A DNA stretch of 64,000 nucleotides from Camellia lanceoleosa (Eukaryota > Streptophyta > Magnoliopsida > Ericales > Theaceae). The translations under genes and the position numbers were made by a program. Shown here one piece after another: positions 46,335 to 58,469 of this stretch (within the stretch, counting starts at the first letter, position 1; each line of letters begins with the position of its first letter). The notes beneath the pieces were generated by a model. The model was not told where the DNA came from and searched no databases. It worked only from the letters and a program-made list of their open reading frames with translations. The stretch lies in the NCBI GenBank assembly GCA_025200525.1, contig CM045761.1, positions 63,706,009-63,770,008 of the forward strand. The letters are read 5' to 3'.

Positions 46335-47460
46335 AATATACTTAGAATTTTAATATGGTAAAGCATAACCAAAATTTTTGAAAAATTAAAGGGGGGGTTT
46401 TATCAATTTGCTGACGTCATCACCGCGTCAGCCTCTGATGTCAGGAACAACATCAACGTTGCCCCAATTTTTTTTTTTATTATTTGGATTATGAGTTGAT
46501 TTTTTTAGTTTGAAATTAAAAATTTTCGTTTAGATTAGATTTTTTAAATTTTTATGAGAAAAAAATAAAATAATTATAAATTAAATATTTAATTAAAATA
46601 ATTAATTTTATCCAATACAATTATTTTAACTTAAAATGATATCCCAAACAGCTAAAGACCTCGCCTGGGAGGTTCCCCACCAAGGACCAACAACCATGCG
46701 TCTAATCACTGTGCCAAACGATTACTTGCTCTTAATACTTTTCCAATAAATATTTAAAAATCAGATTGGGCCACAGTTGGTCGACATCAGCCTCTAGACA
46801 CACGTGCATTCACTCTCCGTTGGTCCACCGGCGCGTGATAGCGCGTCCCATCCCATTTTAGGGTTTATTTTTGTGAGTCTGAACTCCTTTAGTTGAGACT
46901 CATCTTTTGGGAGTTGGTTCAAGCAAACTCTTACCTTCGGTTTGTTTTGTGAGATTGAAGGGTGGGAATTGATAGCGAGGAGATTAATAATGAAAAGATT
47001 AAATAAAATTATGTTTATTTTGATGATAGTTGTTAGTGTATAAATTATTAAATTATTTTTATATAAAATAAATATAAAATAATAAAATAAAAAAAATATA
47101 AAAATATTAAACATTAATGTTTTAAAAAAAATGTCAAACATGTAAAAAAAAATTTAAAAAAAAAAATTTCAGAAAAAAATAAAATAAATAAAATAATGAT
47201 TTTTACTTAATAAAAAATACAAAAAATTAAACATTAATGTTGAAAAAAATGCTTGATATGTAAAAATAAATAAAAAAAATTTCTAATCCGTCGACTATTC
47301 TTCTAATACCAAGTCTTAGAGGTTCATCCGAATCCTATTTGCAAGGCCTATCCTAAGCCTTTGGCTTAGCAATCTCTTCCTCAACTCGTAAACAAACACC
47401 ACATTAAATGGGGCACAGTTATCCTAATCCCAATCCCTTCTCATACCCCAAACAAACAAG
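46335..47460. other. AT-rich stretch, no gene seen
   Basis: Contains GCTGACGTCATCACCGCGTC at about 46410 and a run of A/T homopolymers at 47040-47280. The 115-codon minus frame at 46794-47141 is Ile/Asn/Phe-rich from AT composition. Confidence 0.35.
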
Positions 47461-47960
47461 CGGGGCCTAAAGGCCTTGTTTGGTTTGATTTTGGAGAAAT
47501 TTTTAAAAATATATTCTACAAATACTTTTTTAAGAGTAATCAAATCAAACAAATTTTTCTAAAAAAACTCTCAGAAATGTGTTTGGTTATCCAATTTTCA
47601 AGATTACTTTTGAAACATGTTTATAAAAAAGACAAACCAAATAACTTTTTGTACTTTTATCTCAAAAACTACTCTACAAAAAAGCAAACCAAACAAATTT
47701 TTGTACTTTTTTTTTCAAAAATTATTCTACAAAAAAAACCAAAGTTATTTTAGAGAGAATATTTGAAAAAAGACAAATCAAACAAGTTTTTGTACTTTTT
47801 ATCTCAAAAACTACTTTACAAAAAAAGCCAAAGTTATTTCACAGAGAATATTTACAAAAATGCAAACCAAACAAATTTTTGTATTTTTTTATCTAAAAAA
47901 CTACTCTACAAACACAAACCAAACACATTCTTTAACTTCGGAAAAAACTACTCTATTATT
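47460..47960. repeat. Degenerate tandem repeat with AAACCAAACAAATTTTTGTA units
   Basis: CAAACCAAACAAATTTTTGT followed by TATCTCAAAAACTACTCTAC recurs four to five times at irregular 60-120-bp spacing. It starts next to a GGCCTTGTTTGGTTTG end, so it may be an expanded MITE interior. Confidence 0.6.
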
Positions 47961-47981
47961 TTAAAATTGACTCTGATATTT

Positions 47982-48462
47982 AAGATATTCAAAATTTATT
48001 TTCACACACAAATTAATCCATACACACAAAAAAGACACGGTATTTAACTTGGTTTGACCTAATGTCTACGTCAGGAAAGACTCACCCCCACCATGTTGAC
48101 ACCATTTACACCACTCAAGGGCAACCACCACTACGACCACCTCTTCCTCCTTTTTCTTGTTGCCACCGCCACAGCTACCATCACCCTTACCTTTTCTTAG
48201 CCTTAGCCACCACCACCATACCAAGATGTTCAAAATTTATTTCTACACACAAATTAACCCCTACACACCAAAAAAAACACGATATTTAACTTCGTTTGGC
48301 TTAATGACTACGTTAGGAAAGACTCACCACCACCATGTTGGCACCATCTACACCACCCAATAGCAACCATCACTACAACCACCTTCTACTCCCCCTTCTT
48401 GCTGCCGCTGCCACGACTACCATCACTCTTATCTTTTCTCAACTTCACCGACCGCTACCATT
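47982..48462. repeat. Two tandem copies of a 241-bp unit with C-rich half
   Basis: AAGAT(A/G)TTCAAAATTTATTT starts at 47982 and 48223. Both units run through ACGTCAGGAAAGACTCACC-type sequence into a CCACC/CTACCATCAC-rich half. The C-rich half resembles the blocks at 9.5-10.4 and 16.7 kb. Confidence 0.75.
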
Positions 48463-48539
48463 ATTATCACTAACTTATTGTCATCATCGCTATAGTCACC
48501 CCTACTTTGTCACTATCATTGCCATCACCACCTCTCCTA

Positions 48540-49040
48540 ATACAACTATTAGCATCCAATTTTAAAATCACAATCAAATATAAAAAAAATATAACATTTT
48601 TGGCGGAAGAACACATAGGATAATTCTTTTGAAAGATAATTTAGTAGCCAAAAATGAATTGAATGGGAGAAACAGAGTGAGAATTAGATGAAGCTGATGA
48701 TCTCATGCCTGACGAACCAATAGGATTTAAAAACATTATTAAAATTTTCAGTGAATTAATTAACATCAATAAAACACTATAATAATAGGGTGTTTCTCGA
48801 AGTCGGTCGATACAGCCGTCCCACTACGCACACTACATATAGGACCTGGATTTATTTTTAATTTATTTTAATTTTTAATTTAATTTAAATTATTTTGATA
48901 TATTTAATTTAATATAATAATATAATTTATAATTTTTGTAAGTTAAAAATTAATTTATTTTTTAAATGAGAGAAGAAAAACTTAATTTATAAATTAAAAT
49001 TAACTTATGTTTATAATTATAAATTATAAATTGTTAAATT
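48540..49040. other. AT-rich upstream region of the dioxygenase gene
   Basis: No repeat with clear ends. Very AT-rich at 48850-49040 (TTTAATTTAATT words). Confidence 0.35.
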
Positions 49041-49158
49041 ATAACCTATAATAACTTTCCCACACCTTTAGCATAGAGGACCACAGACCCATACACATAC
49101 ACTTAGAAATTTACTTAAACCAAACAAAGCACAACCATCTTGGTACAGCCAAAGAAAA

Positions 49159-52100
49159 ATGCCTCCATCTACCACCAACACCACCACTCACTATGACTCC
49201 TACCCACCAGTGTTCCGCCCAAAGATCGCCTCAATCCACCACTCACCACCCACTTCACGCAACCCATACTCAGACTCAGACCCACTACCAGTAATCGACC
49301 TCCAATGCCTGAACAAGAACAAACTAGCCGAGGCTTGCAGAGACTGGGGCATATTTCGATTGGTGAACCATGGTGTCCCAACAAAGCTGCTGAGCCAGCT
49401 TCATGAGCATGCCAAGGACCTTTTCTCTCTCTCCTTTGAGACCAAACAAAGGCATGGTTTTGGAAGTCCTATGTCTTACTTTTGGGGTACCCCTGGTTTA
49501 ACCCCTAGTGGGGTGGCCATTGAGAGGAGTCTCAATATTGCTCCAAACATTAACTGGGTCGAAGGTTTCAGTGTTCCTCTGACTCTACTGTCAAACCTTC
49601 TGTCACACCAGCTTCAAGATCATGGTGATGATGATGATTATCCAATGCTTGATGCTTTCAGGTAACACAAACGCCTTTTAATTACCTTTCGCTTTTTATT
49701 TTTATTTTTATGAGACATGAATAATTTTGATTGGTTAAAAAAATTGATCATTTGAAAGTTAAGAGAAATTATTAATTTTTAGTTTAAAAAAATTATACTA
49801 ACAAACTTATCAAATAAACACAACATTAAATGATCAAATTATGTAAAAATTTTAAGACATTGTTAAGTGTATTAAAACAGACAACAGTATACCTTTCTAG
49901 TAGATTGCTGTGGATTACTTTGGACATCTCCGACAGGTTGACTTGTAGCCTCTTTTATTTATTCATTTATTTTCGATTATTGAAAGATAGTACAACCAAA
50001 AAGCCAATCATATACTAATCAACTTTGAATATTTTTTTTTTGGTTGTAAAAATTCAGCAATGGTAGGTATCATGAAAAATCTTTCATAGAAATAATCATG
50101 AAAGTTTCGTGATTCTTGGATTACACTTAGAATAAAGTACTACACACTAATCAAGATAATCCAAGAATTATAAATTTTTCATGATTATTTTCATAAATTT
50201 TTTTTTATGAACCCTAACTTTTTTTCGTAAAAATTATTCGAATCGATGGATGTAAACCCTCACGATTCATGTTCAATGCACACATGTTTTCACGATTGGT
50301 TTCTGTGGCCGTGATATTTTAAAATAAACTATTGATCAAGTTCACTACATTTTAGTGTTTTGAGAGGTCTATAAAAAGTTAATTTTTTTTATCATTTTTG
50401 TATTTGAAAAGTTGGCTTTTTTTGATTTTTGATTTTTATTTTTTGTAAAAAAACAAAAAAAACCAAAAAACTGATTTTTTTAAAAAGTTCCCAAAACACC
50501 CCATCATCATCCTATCATTGTTCTTGACATATATATATATATATATTTTTTCCTTCCATGGTTTTCTTTTAAATATACTACAAGTGACATTATTTTAGGT
50601 AAATCTTTTAGGTCCCACTTAATGACTAAACAAACTAAAAAGATTTAATACAATTTAAGATAGATTTTGTACATCTACCGACATTAACTACAGTTGTTTG
50701 CATTTTCCAATTTTATATATCAAAATTTTATTTTTTCCTTTAATTGATAGGAGATGATTTTTGTCGAGTGGGAGTCCTACTTGGATAGGTGTTGTTGGAT
50801 TAATCATATGATAACTGATTTAAATTTCTTTTCAATCGAACGATTTATTTAACGGGTTTTAAAAAAAGGAGTGGCTCATGGGTGGACCTTAAAGGCCCAA
50901 CAGAATCAACTGGTATACTTTTGGTGAGCATGATTGCATGGTGGATATAACTTTTTCCAATGGGGGAGGATTTTACAAGTGGGGTAAGTAGCAATCATGA
51001 GATGAGGACCACAATGAGTTTGGGCCTCAAGTGTAGTTTTCAATCTCTCGGCCCTTTCTCTTTGTTTTTTTTTGGACAGTTGGGTACGCTATCAGACTCG
51101 TTGCATTCATTCATTGCTCATCCATTCCTTGTACTAGTAGTTTTCACGTGTAAAAAATCTACTGTGGTCGTCGTTAAAATTGCCACTGTATTTTTATTAT
51201 TATTTTTTCAACCGGTAAGATTATTTAACAATTCAACAGATACATAAATTTAACAGCTAACTCTATAATAGAAACAAAACAACAAAATCCCATAGTAAAA
51301 GAAAAAAATAATAATAAATCTTTATATTTGACAATGATTAACCTATGATTTTCTAATTATACTAGATTTTTGTGGATTTCAGCCATTAAATTTGAATATT
51401 ATCTGATTAAGTTATGTATCATCAATTTATTGGTATAAAAAATAAAGATCATTAAATCAATGTATTAGTGACACATATAGCATTCAATTTTAGTCTGTTC
51501 ATATATGTTATATGTTTCCCTGTGTGTAAGAAAAGATGTTCACGTCTATAAATTAGTATTTTTGCATTTGTAACTGGTTGTTTGTGCCGACAGTTTTAAT
51601 ACTATATGGCCTTGTTTATTTGGGCGGATTGAATTAGGTTAGATTAGTATTCTCATGACTAATAGTTCTAGAATTGCGAATTTTTTAGATTGCATATTCT
51701 ATCTTATGTTTGGATTGAATTAAGATTATAGGAAGGGATTAGTAGTTCAGGATTTGGCTTAGTTCTCCAATTTATATCCCACTCTCCTCGGTAGTATTGA
51801 ATAGTCTATCATACGTGGACTATCATATCCAAATGGATTGTTAGTCTGTACTTCAATTGTTTAACCAAACATCGAATTAATAATTTTATTCGACTATTAA
51901 TCAAATCCCAAACTCATGTCCACTCAAACAAACATGACCTTGTTGTTTCACAAATTGGACTAGTTTTCAACTGTTTAATTCTGATCTGTCTTTGTATGGC
52001 GTTGAAGAACTGAGTTAGATGAGTATGGAAAGCACCAATCAAGACTGGCTACAACAATTTTCAAAGCAATAGCAGAGAACCTGGAACTGGGTCGAGAACT

Positions 52101-53368
52101 GTCGGACTGTTATCTATCTACATCGACTGGTAACATGCGGGTTTACCGCTACCCACGATGTTCGGAGGAGAACCAAGCATGGGGGATCGACGCCCATACA
52201 GACAGCTCAGTGATATCGATACTGTACCATGATGAAGTCGGAGGTTTCGAAGTTTACAAGGATGGTAATTGGCTCCCAGTCAAACCGATTCCCAACACTC
52301 TCGTCCTTCTCCTCGGTGATATGATGCAGGTTTCTCTCTCTCTCTCTATTCTTCTACTCTACTTCTCTTCTAGCCATACAAAAAAAAAAAAAAAAAAATT
52401 GAGACAACTTTTTTAGGAATCTCAAATATTTTTCAGCAACAAATTTGTAGAACATTAATACAAATTGTTTGATTTGAATTTTTTTTTTCTTCTGAAAATT
52501 GAATTTTTTGTTTTCCATATTTTTTTTTTTACTAATTTTTTTAATAAATATTTTAAGTAATTTTTTTAGTCTTTAGATATACATAATATAAATATACTTA
52601 AAAAATATAATATTTGTACAAAAAATATTTCAAAAATTTACTAAATATCAAAAATACAAAAAATAAAAAAGAAGGTATATTTCGTATTCGTGTATATTTG
52701 TTGATTTTTTAAAATATATGTTACTTTTTTGGTACATCTAAAAAAAACAAAAATGCTTAAAATATTAAAAAATTGCTATAAAAAAAAAACTCAATTTTCA
52801 AAAATTGGAACCAGTCCAAATCTGTTGGCTTTGTGGATTTAAGTTATTTATAATTATAATACAATTTTATCATATTTGTTTAAAAATAAAGAGACAATAA
52901 AAATAACTTTTTAAATTTTTTTTTTAAAGATAAATATGATTAAGTCACGTGTCAATAATTATCCGATCAGTTTAAATATTTCATGAATGATTTACATTTT
53001 ATAACTTTAAAAATGAATGATTGAAGTAAGTGCCATCAACGTCTAATCCAATGTTCTTTTATAAATAGAGAAAAATTGAAACTTATTTTTTTATTCATAT
53101 ATAATATTTTTTTTTGTGTGCGCGGGTGTGGGGGGTTATTAATTAGGCGATGAGCAATGATAAATACAAGAGTGTGAAACATAAGGTGAAGATAAACAAG
53201 TACGAGGATCGAATGTCAGCTGGTTACTTCGTGTTCCCTAAGGAAAACGGTGTGATTCGGAGCTCAAACTACAAGCCTTTTTGTTACGCTGAATTTCGAG
53301 CACAAGTTCAACATGACTTAAAGACCGTTGGATACAAAATTGGTCTCGACCACTTCAAGCTTCATTGA
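49159..53368 (+). CDS. 2-oxoglutarate/Fe(II) dioxygenase, gibberellin-oxidase-like
   Basis: Oxidises a small molecule with O2 and 2-oxoglutarate in the cytosol; the substrate cannot be told from sequence. Exons 49159-49661, 52008-52329 and 53147-53368 join in frame through GT-AG introns (AG|A restores Arg168) to give 348 residues, the usual family length. The N-terminal DIOX_N domain has LPVIDLQCLN and WGIFRLVNHGVP (about residues 48-75). The core has VYRYPRCSEENQAWGIDAHT with the iron ligands His231 and Asp233, His287 in VKHKVKINK, and Arg297-x-Ser299 (DRMS) for 2-oxoglutarate. SYPPVFRP near the start and the PMSYFWGTP motif fit plant proteins annotated as GA2ox- or GA20ox-like. The ATG (context AAAAATGCC) is the first in frame. 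All catalytic residues are intact, so it is probably functional. Both introns contain repeats. Confidence 0.93.
49662..52007 (+). other. Intron 1 of the dioxygenase gene (2.35 kb)
   Basis: Donor TTCAG|GTAACA, acceptor GTTGAAG|AACTG. Holds a candidate MITE (51605-51955) and AT-rich fragments. The short frame at 50960-51247 has no motif. Unusually long compared with the 300-1000 bp common in such genes. Confidence 0.8.
51605..51955. mobile_element. Candidate MITE in dioxygenase intron 1
   Basis: TGGCCTTGTTTATTTGGGCG on the left pairs with AGGTCATGTTTGTTTGAGTG read from the right over about 25 bp. No convincing target duplication. Confidence 0.5.
52330..53146 (+). other. Intron 2 of the dioxygenase gene
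   Basis: Donor ATGCAG|GTTTCT and acceptor AATTAG|GCGATG. About 390 of its 817 bp are an AT-rich foldback MITE (52430-52820). Confidence 0.8.
52430..52820. mobile_element. AT-rich foldback MITE, copy 5, in dioxygenase intron 2
   Basis: TTGTTTGATTTGAA..TCTGAAAATTGAATTTTTTG at the left and CTCAATTTTCAAAAATTGGAAC at the right. Both TAGATATACATAATATAAATA and GGTACATCTAAAAAA arm blocks are present. Confidence 0.55.
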
Positions 53369-53795
53369 TGACAATGACACCCCTCTTCTAATTACTTTAC
53401 TACTAGTGTGCCTTTTTTTTTCCTTTTTTTTTTTTTTTTTTTTTCCCCCTTTTTTTCTTGGGTTATTTTTAAAGTTCAAAAAACATGTCATGATGTGTGG
53501 GCAGACTCTATTGTGAGTAGACAGTGAAAAAGAATATAAAAATGGTGTGTCTCTAGTTTTAATCTTGAAGAAAGATGGCTATTTTGTGTTTTTATTATTA
53601 ATTTTTTTGTTGAATTTAATCGTAGGAGTGATTCTAAATGAGTAGTGATATGTCCCAAGACCCCCATCAAACTATCAAAAATTGTTTAAAAAATATATTT
53701 ATTTTGCTAATATTTTATTTAATTCCATTAAAAAACTAAGCGACCCTATCGAGTTGGAATTCATACCCATTGGACACTTATTGTTTGAAAATTTT
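53369..53795 (+). other. 3' UTR and downstream region of the dioxygenase gene
   Basis: Follows the stop at 53366-53368. A long T-run at 53415-53456 and AT-rich sequence. No unambiguous poly(A) signal was picked out. Confidence 0.4.
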
Positions 53796-53799
53796 AAAT

Positions 53800-54180
53800 C
53801 ACTTTAGAAATAGTTTAGATTTTTTGTTTTTCGTGTTTTTTATTTTTAGTAAAATTTTTGATATTTTAAACAGTGTATTTTTTTATTTTTTAGGTCATTT
53901 TAATCTTGATATATTTAAAAAGTAAAATATTTATGAAATTTTTTTTAAAAAATCAATAAATATATATTTTTTGAATTTATTGAATTTTTAAAAGATTTTT
54001 TTCACAAATATTTTATTTTTTTAAATACATGTAGGTTATGTGGATCTAAAAAAAATAAGATGACTTAAATATGAAATAAAAAAAATTCTAAAGACAACAA
54101 ATTACAAAAAAAAAAAAAAAAACAAAAAAACAACTTTGCTGTTAAAAAATTCAAAACCAAACAGAGTCAATGTTGTTTAG
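53800..54180. mobile_element. AT-rich foldback MITE, copy 6
   Basis: Blocks TTTTTTAGGTCATTTTAATCTTG..AAAAAGTAAAATATTTATG and ..AAATACATGTAGGTTATGTG. Ends TTCAAAACCAAACAGAG. Confidence 0.5.
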
Positions 54181-54189
54181 TTTTTAAAA

Positions 54190-55410
54190 AATCCTTACAG
54201 AATTTATGAAGTTTAAGTTTGTGGAGTGACACCATCTGCAAAAACTTATGGAGTCGCCACTGTTGAATCGCAAAACCCACATATAGGTTGCCTAGTGTAG
54301 TGACTGGGGTTTAACATGAGTTTTTTTTTAGTCAGAAACATTTGAGATTCATATGGCTCTGTTTATTTAGAAAGAAATGGATAATGGAAAGTAAAAATAA
54401 TAGAAAGTGCAGTAAAAGAAAGGAAAAAGAAATAAAATTTATTTTCTTGCATGCATTTGAATAGATTAGAAATTTTGCAAGAAAATGATGGGAAAAAATA
54501 TAATTACCGCATAATAAGGAGTTGTAGACAGAAGTATGGGTAAATAAAGAAACAAAATAAGTATTATCAAATTTTGTGAGAAAAAATAATATATATATAT
54601 TTTTTTTGTGTATTTTGTGAGAAATCACAAGCCTAATTAACAAGTTAATTTGAGTTGTACATGAAATTTTAGTTTCCATTATTTTCTAGGATTATCTATC
54701 TAAACAAACACATAAAAAATTATTTTATTTTTCTTTTTTTTTTACTTTCTTGTATTCTTTATCTAACCAAACTGAGCCTATGGGATGATTTTCAGAGGTC
54801 TCATATTTGAGTTTTAGAGGTGGCAAAATGTTTGGGTGTAATTGATACGTGTAATTTGTTGATAATTGTATGTATCCAGATTTTATTTATAAGCTTCTAA
54901 TATATGAAATGACATGATAGGCGGATTATAGTTCATTGACATTAAGAAAAATAATACTAAAAATTGAGTGTGCAAAATGGGTGTATCTTAGCATTTTTAA
55001 GACAAACAAATAGTCGCACAAAGATATCATTATTGTGCAATTGGAAATGTTCATGTGAAGGATTTCAAACAAATACTTTCGTGTTTTTATTTCAAATCTA
55101 TTCATTTTTGTCATTTTTATTTTTGAATGATTTCAAAAAAAGGGGTGCATCTTTCAGTATTTTCTATTCGCTTATGTTTGAGTCTTTTTGTCCTTTATAT
55201 TCGTTTGGAATTTTGTTTATATTTGCTAATTTTTTGGTTGGTTCAGTGTTGGACTCTTATTCCTAATTAAAATGCTCAATTTAAATTGAAGTAACACTTC
55301 ACAATAATTTTTACATTTTATCATTTTTTTTAATTTTATATTTTAAAATGCTCAATTTAAATTTTAGGTTGTTTGAATTCTGGTTTTAAAGAGAGCTGTT
55401 GAGGTGATGA
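54190..55410. other. AT-rich non-coding stretch
   Basis: No supported gene. Frames of 60-115 codons (54332-54679 minus, 54964-55266 plus) are Phe/Leu/Ser-rich and lack motifs. Confidence 0.4.
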
Positions 55411-55414
55411 AAAC

Positions 55415-56290
55415 TAAGGGTGGGTGTGGGTTGATTACGGTTACAGAATTTTCAATCCGTCATCCGTCTGTTAGATTAGCGGATTAAAAAAAATCAATCC
55501 GCATCTGTTCGCCAATCCGGCCAATGTGGATTGAGCGGATTGGTAGATGGATACAAATCGGTTTGGCAGTTTAATTTATAAATTTTCAATATAATTCAAC
55601 TTGTGCACTTTCTCGAAAAAAGAAGAAGAAAGTATTAAAGTTAATGACTTAAAAAAGTATTACAATCACGGCAAGCCTCATCCAAAGAGAGAAATTTTGA
55701 AACTTTAGAATATTACAATCACTGCATGCTTCATCCACATATTATAATCACAACATACCACATCCACATAAAGTATTACAATTTGTGGTTCTTAAAATAT
55801 ATAAAAAATTCAAACCACCAAAATCATGAACAGAGCAGTAGTAGAGATTGTATGCCTCTGTATTTTTACATATATATCTATTTTTAAAAACAAAAACAAA
55901 CCAGCATATATTATCTTTTTTATTTATTATTTTTAGAGTTAGATTTAAAAACAAAAAAAATATAGATTAATACATTTATTTTTTTCAATGCAAAAAATAT
56001 ATTCAAGTTGAAAACTCTTTTTCAATAGAATATTTAACTTTTTTTTCAATTGAAAATATAAAATCTTACAAATTATTAGGGGTGTTTGCAGTTTAGCGGT
56101 TTGGTTGCTGTTTATAGAATCTTAAATCCGCCATCCGTCTAAAAATAGGCAGATTGAAAAAAATAAATCCGCAACCGTCCGTTCGTCATTACGCATCCGT
56201 CTAAAATGTGGTGGATTCGTTCAATTCGATTTGTTTAAGCGAATCGATATATCCGTTGTTTAACCATAACGAAAACTACTAAACCAACCC
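55415..56290. mobile_element. Two direct hAT-like end fragments
   Basis: AGGGTGGGTGTGGGTTGATT (55417) and AGGGGTGTTTGCAGTTTAGC (about 56079) are each followed by related text: ..AATCCGTCATCCGTCTG.. / AAATCCGCCATCCGTCTA.., then AATCCGCA(A/T)C. AGGGGTG starts with GCGGTTT-type subterminal words are seen in hAT non-autonomous elements. The two copies are in the same orientation, 660 bp apart. No target duplication found. Confidence 0.4.
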
Positions 56291-56299
56291 ATTTGATGT

Positions 56300-57470
56300 G
56301 GCCCAATTGAAAATTCCTCTGATATTACAAATGAAGCCATAGGCCCAATTGAGGAATTCTCCTCATATTTTCAACTTGCAATTAATAAACTATGGTAAAA
56401 GCTAACCATGGTTAAATGGGTGGTCATTAATGTTGAAATATATGTATAAAATTTATTAAAATATATAAAAACAAAATGTGTATTAAAATTTTAATTCTTT
56501 TGACGTTATATCACTGTTAATGAATGCTCAATAAGCAATCGTTAACCGGATCTGAAATTATAAATCAATAAAGTTGTCCAGTGTTTTTTTTGATATTTGG
56601 CAAAAAGGTTAGGTGTTAAATTCTATACTCTTGTGTAGGTTTTATTTCGTGGGTAGTTGGGGTTCAAATTATCCTTGAACTTTTATCGCAAGATTATTGC
56701 ATCAAACAGAGTTATGTTTTAAAAACTCTAAGAATAGCTAGGAAAAAGACTAATGATGGCGTAGGGGGGTTAAAAAAAAAATGTGATGTTTTTGACTGGT
56801 TTTTTTTTTTTTTAGTTATTAGTGCTATTAGTGGTCCAAAATTAAGTGGATGAATCACACTCTTTATTAATAATTTTCAAAAATGTTTAGAAGAGCACTA
56901 GAAACATCACTAATGATGTAATAATGTTAGGGGATGCTGTGATGTGATGTTTTGTTTTTTTTTTTTTTTTTTAGTTCATTTAGTTATATATTAAAAAAAA
57001 AAATTAGTGGGATGAATCACCACTCTTTAAAAAATAGACCACTTAGTTTGTGAAAATAAATGCGGTAAAATAAAAATGTTACGATTATTAGATCGATCTA
57101 TTTATTTATTTATTTTTATGAATGATAAACACGAAAAACACTATTAAATGTAAGAATTCACATTTAATTATTCAAAAATAATAATAATTAATTAATTTTA
57201 TTCAGATTTTATCTAATATATATATATATATATTAGTGTATAAATTAGTTTTAATTTATCCTAATTCAATCATTAATAAAGATATTATTAAGAATAATAA
57301 TTTTGTGGATGTTTAATATTTATTATTTATAAATTATTTTAATTTAACATGATAATTATTTTTATTAAATATTTTAATTAAAAATCTTAGTATATTAATT
57401 TTAAGAAATTCATATAAATATGTATATATATATAATAAAAAATAAAAAAAATCAAATTTTCAGATTTTTT
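56300..57470. other. AT-rich non-coding stretch
   Basis: Two similar blocks (about 56755-56900 and 56925-57040) contain GATGTGATGTTTT.., a T-run and GTGGATGAATCACACTCTTT, so a local duplication of about 170 bp is likely. No gene. Confidence 0.45.
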
Positions 57471-57508
57471 TGGTGACAGGATTGCTACTTGGTTGCATGA
57501 ATGGCAAC

Positions 57509-57634
57509 ATAGGATATAGGTCCCATTATAACTCTTAGAATTAGAAGATCTGATTAGACAATATAGAATGGTAATATAGGATATAGGTCCATTATAACTC
57601 TTAGAATTAGAAGATCCGAGTAGACAATATAGAA

Positions 57635-57640
<6 letters not shown>
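57509..57640. repeat. Two tandem copies of a 67-bp unit next to microsatellites
   Basis: ATAGGATATAGGTCC starts at 57509 and 57576. Both units contain AACTCTTAGAATTAGAAGAT and GACAATATAGAAT. They are followed at once by (GA)n from 57637 to about 57680, then (TA)n and (TG)n at 57707-57740. Confidence 0.85.
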
Positions 57641-57685
<45 letters not shown>

Positions 57686-57704
57686 TCAGCTTGGTAATTT
57701 CACC

Positions 57705-57739
<35 letters not shown>

Positions 57740-57789
57740 AAATATTTGCTTTTCCGGATTAGTGAGCAGAAAAGAAGTAAAAGAATTTT

Positions 57790-58015
57790 GGATATGTTTA
57801 GAAAGTGGGTTGGTTTTTGAATTTTTTTATTATTTTAGTTTGGGTTAAAAAGTTTCATTTGAAAATAATTTTTTTAATTTTTTTAGTTTTTTTTGGAAAA
57901 GAAAAAATGTAATGATTATGAGTTGCATGTGATATTTTAATTTATTGAACTAAAATAACTTATTTTGTTTTATAATGCTATTTTAGCTCCAACCCATCTT
58001 CCCAAACAAACTCTC
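57790..58015. mobile_element. Degraded Tourist-like MITE
   Basis: ATGTTTAGAAAGTGGGTTGG on the left and CCAACCCATCTTCCCAAACA on the right are complementary in part. No clean TAA/TTA pair. Confidence 0.4.
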
Positions 58016-58204
58016 AGTGAGCAACGAAGTAATGTAAGAGAAGAAGAAAAGAAGGAGGTGAAGGAAACAAATTTTTTTTTACCATTTCATCATCCTATTT
58101 TAATCCTATTATTAAGTAAAAAAACCCTCTCAACTCACTCATTTTTTTTAAAAGTTAAAATTTCAAATTGTGTTCATAGCGAAAATTGTAGATAGAATTT
58201 TATT

Positions 58205-58458
58205 AAGCAAATTACATATACCTCCCCCGAGGTTTAGTTAAATTACAGATATCCCCTGAGGTTTCGAAAATTACATCCCGCCCCCTGAGATTTATATTTT
58301 CATAACAAATTACCTCATGAGGTTTATACTTTCATAACAAATTGACCCCTAATTTGTTATGAAAATATAACCTTCAGAGGGGAATTTGTAATTTCTTAAA
58401 CCTCAAGGGGATATTTGTAATTTAGCTAAACCTCGAGAGGGGTATATGCAATTTGCCC
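58205..58458. mobile_element. MULE-type MITE, 254 bp, perfect 9-bp TSD
   Basis: AATTTTATT is duplicated exactly at 58196-58204 and 58459-58467. The arms pair across the whole element: GCAAATTACATATACC with GCAAATTGCATATACC, then CCCCTGAGGTTT / CCTCGAGAGG-type words. Its AAATTAC..CCTGAGGTTT vocabulary resembles the ends of the 1.5-kb foldback at 3150-4641, so the two may be related. Confidence 0.85.
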
Positions 58459-58469
58459 AATTTTATTTA

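Noticed and set aside
46794..47141. 115-codon minus-strand frame
   Set aside because: Ile/Asn/Phe-rich translation of A/T runs. No domain.
54332..55266. Frames of 60-115 codons on both strands
   Set aside because: No motif, no splice partners, hydrophobic composition from T-rich DNA.
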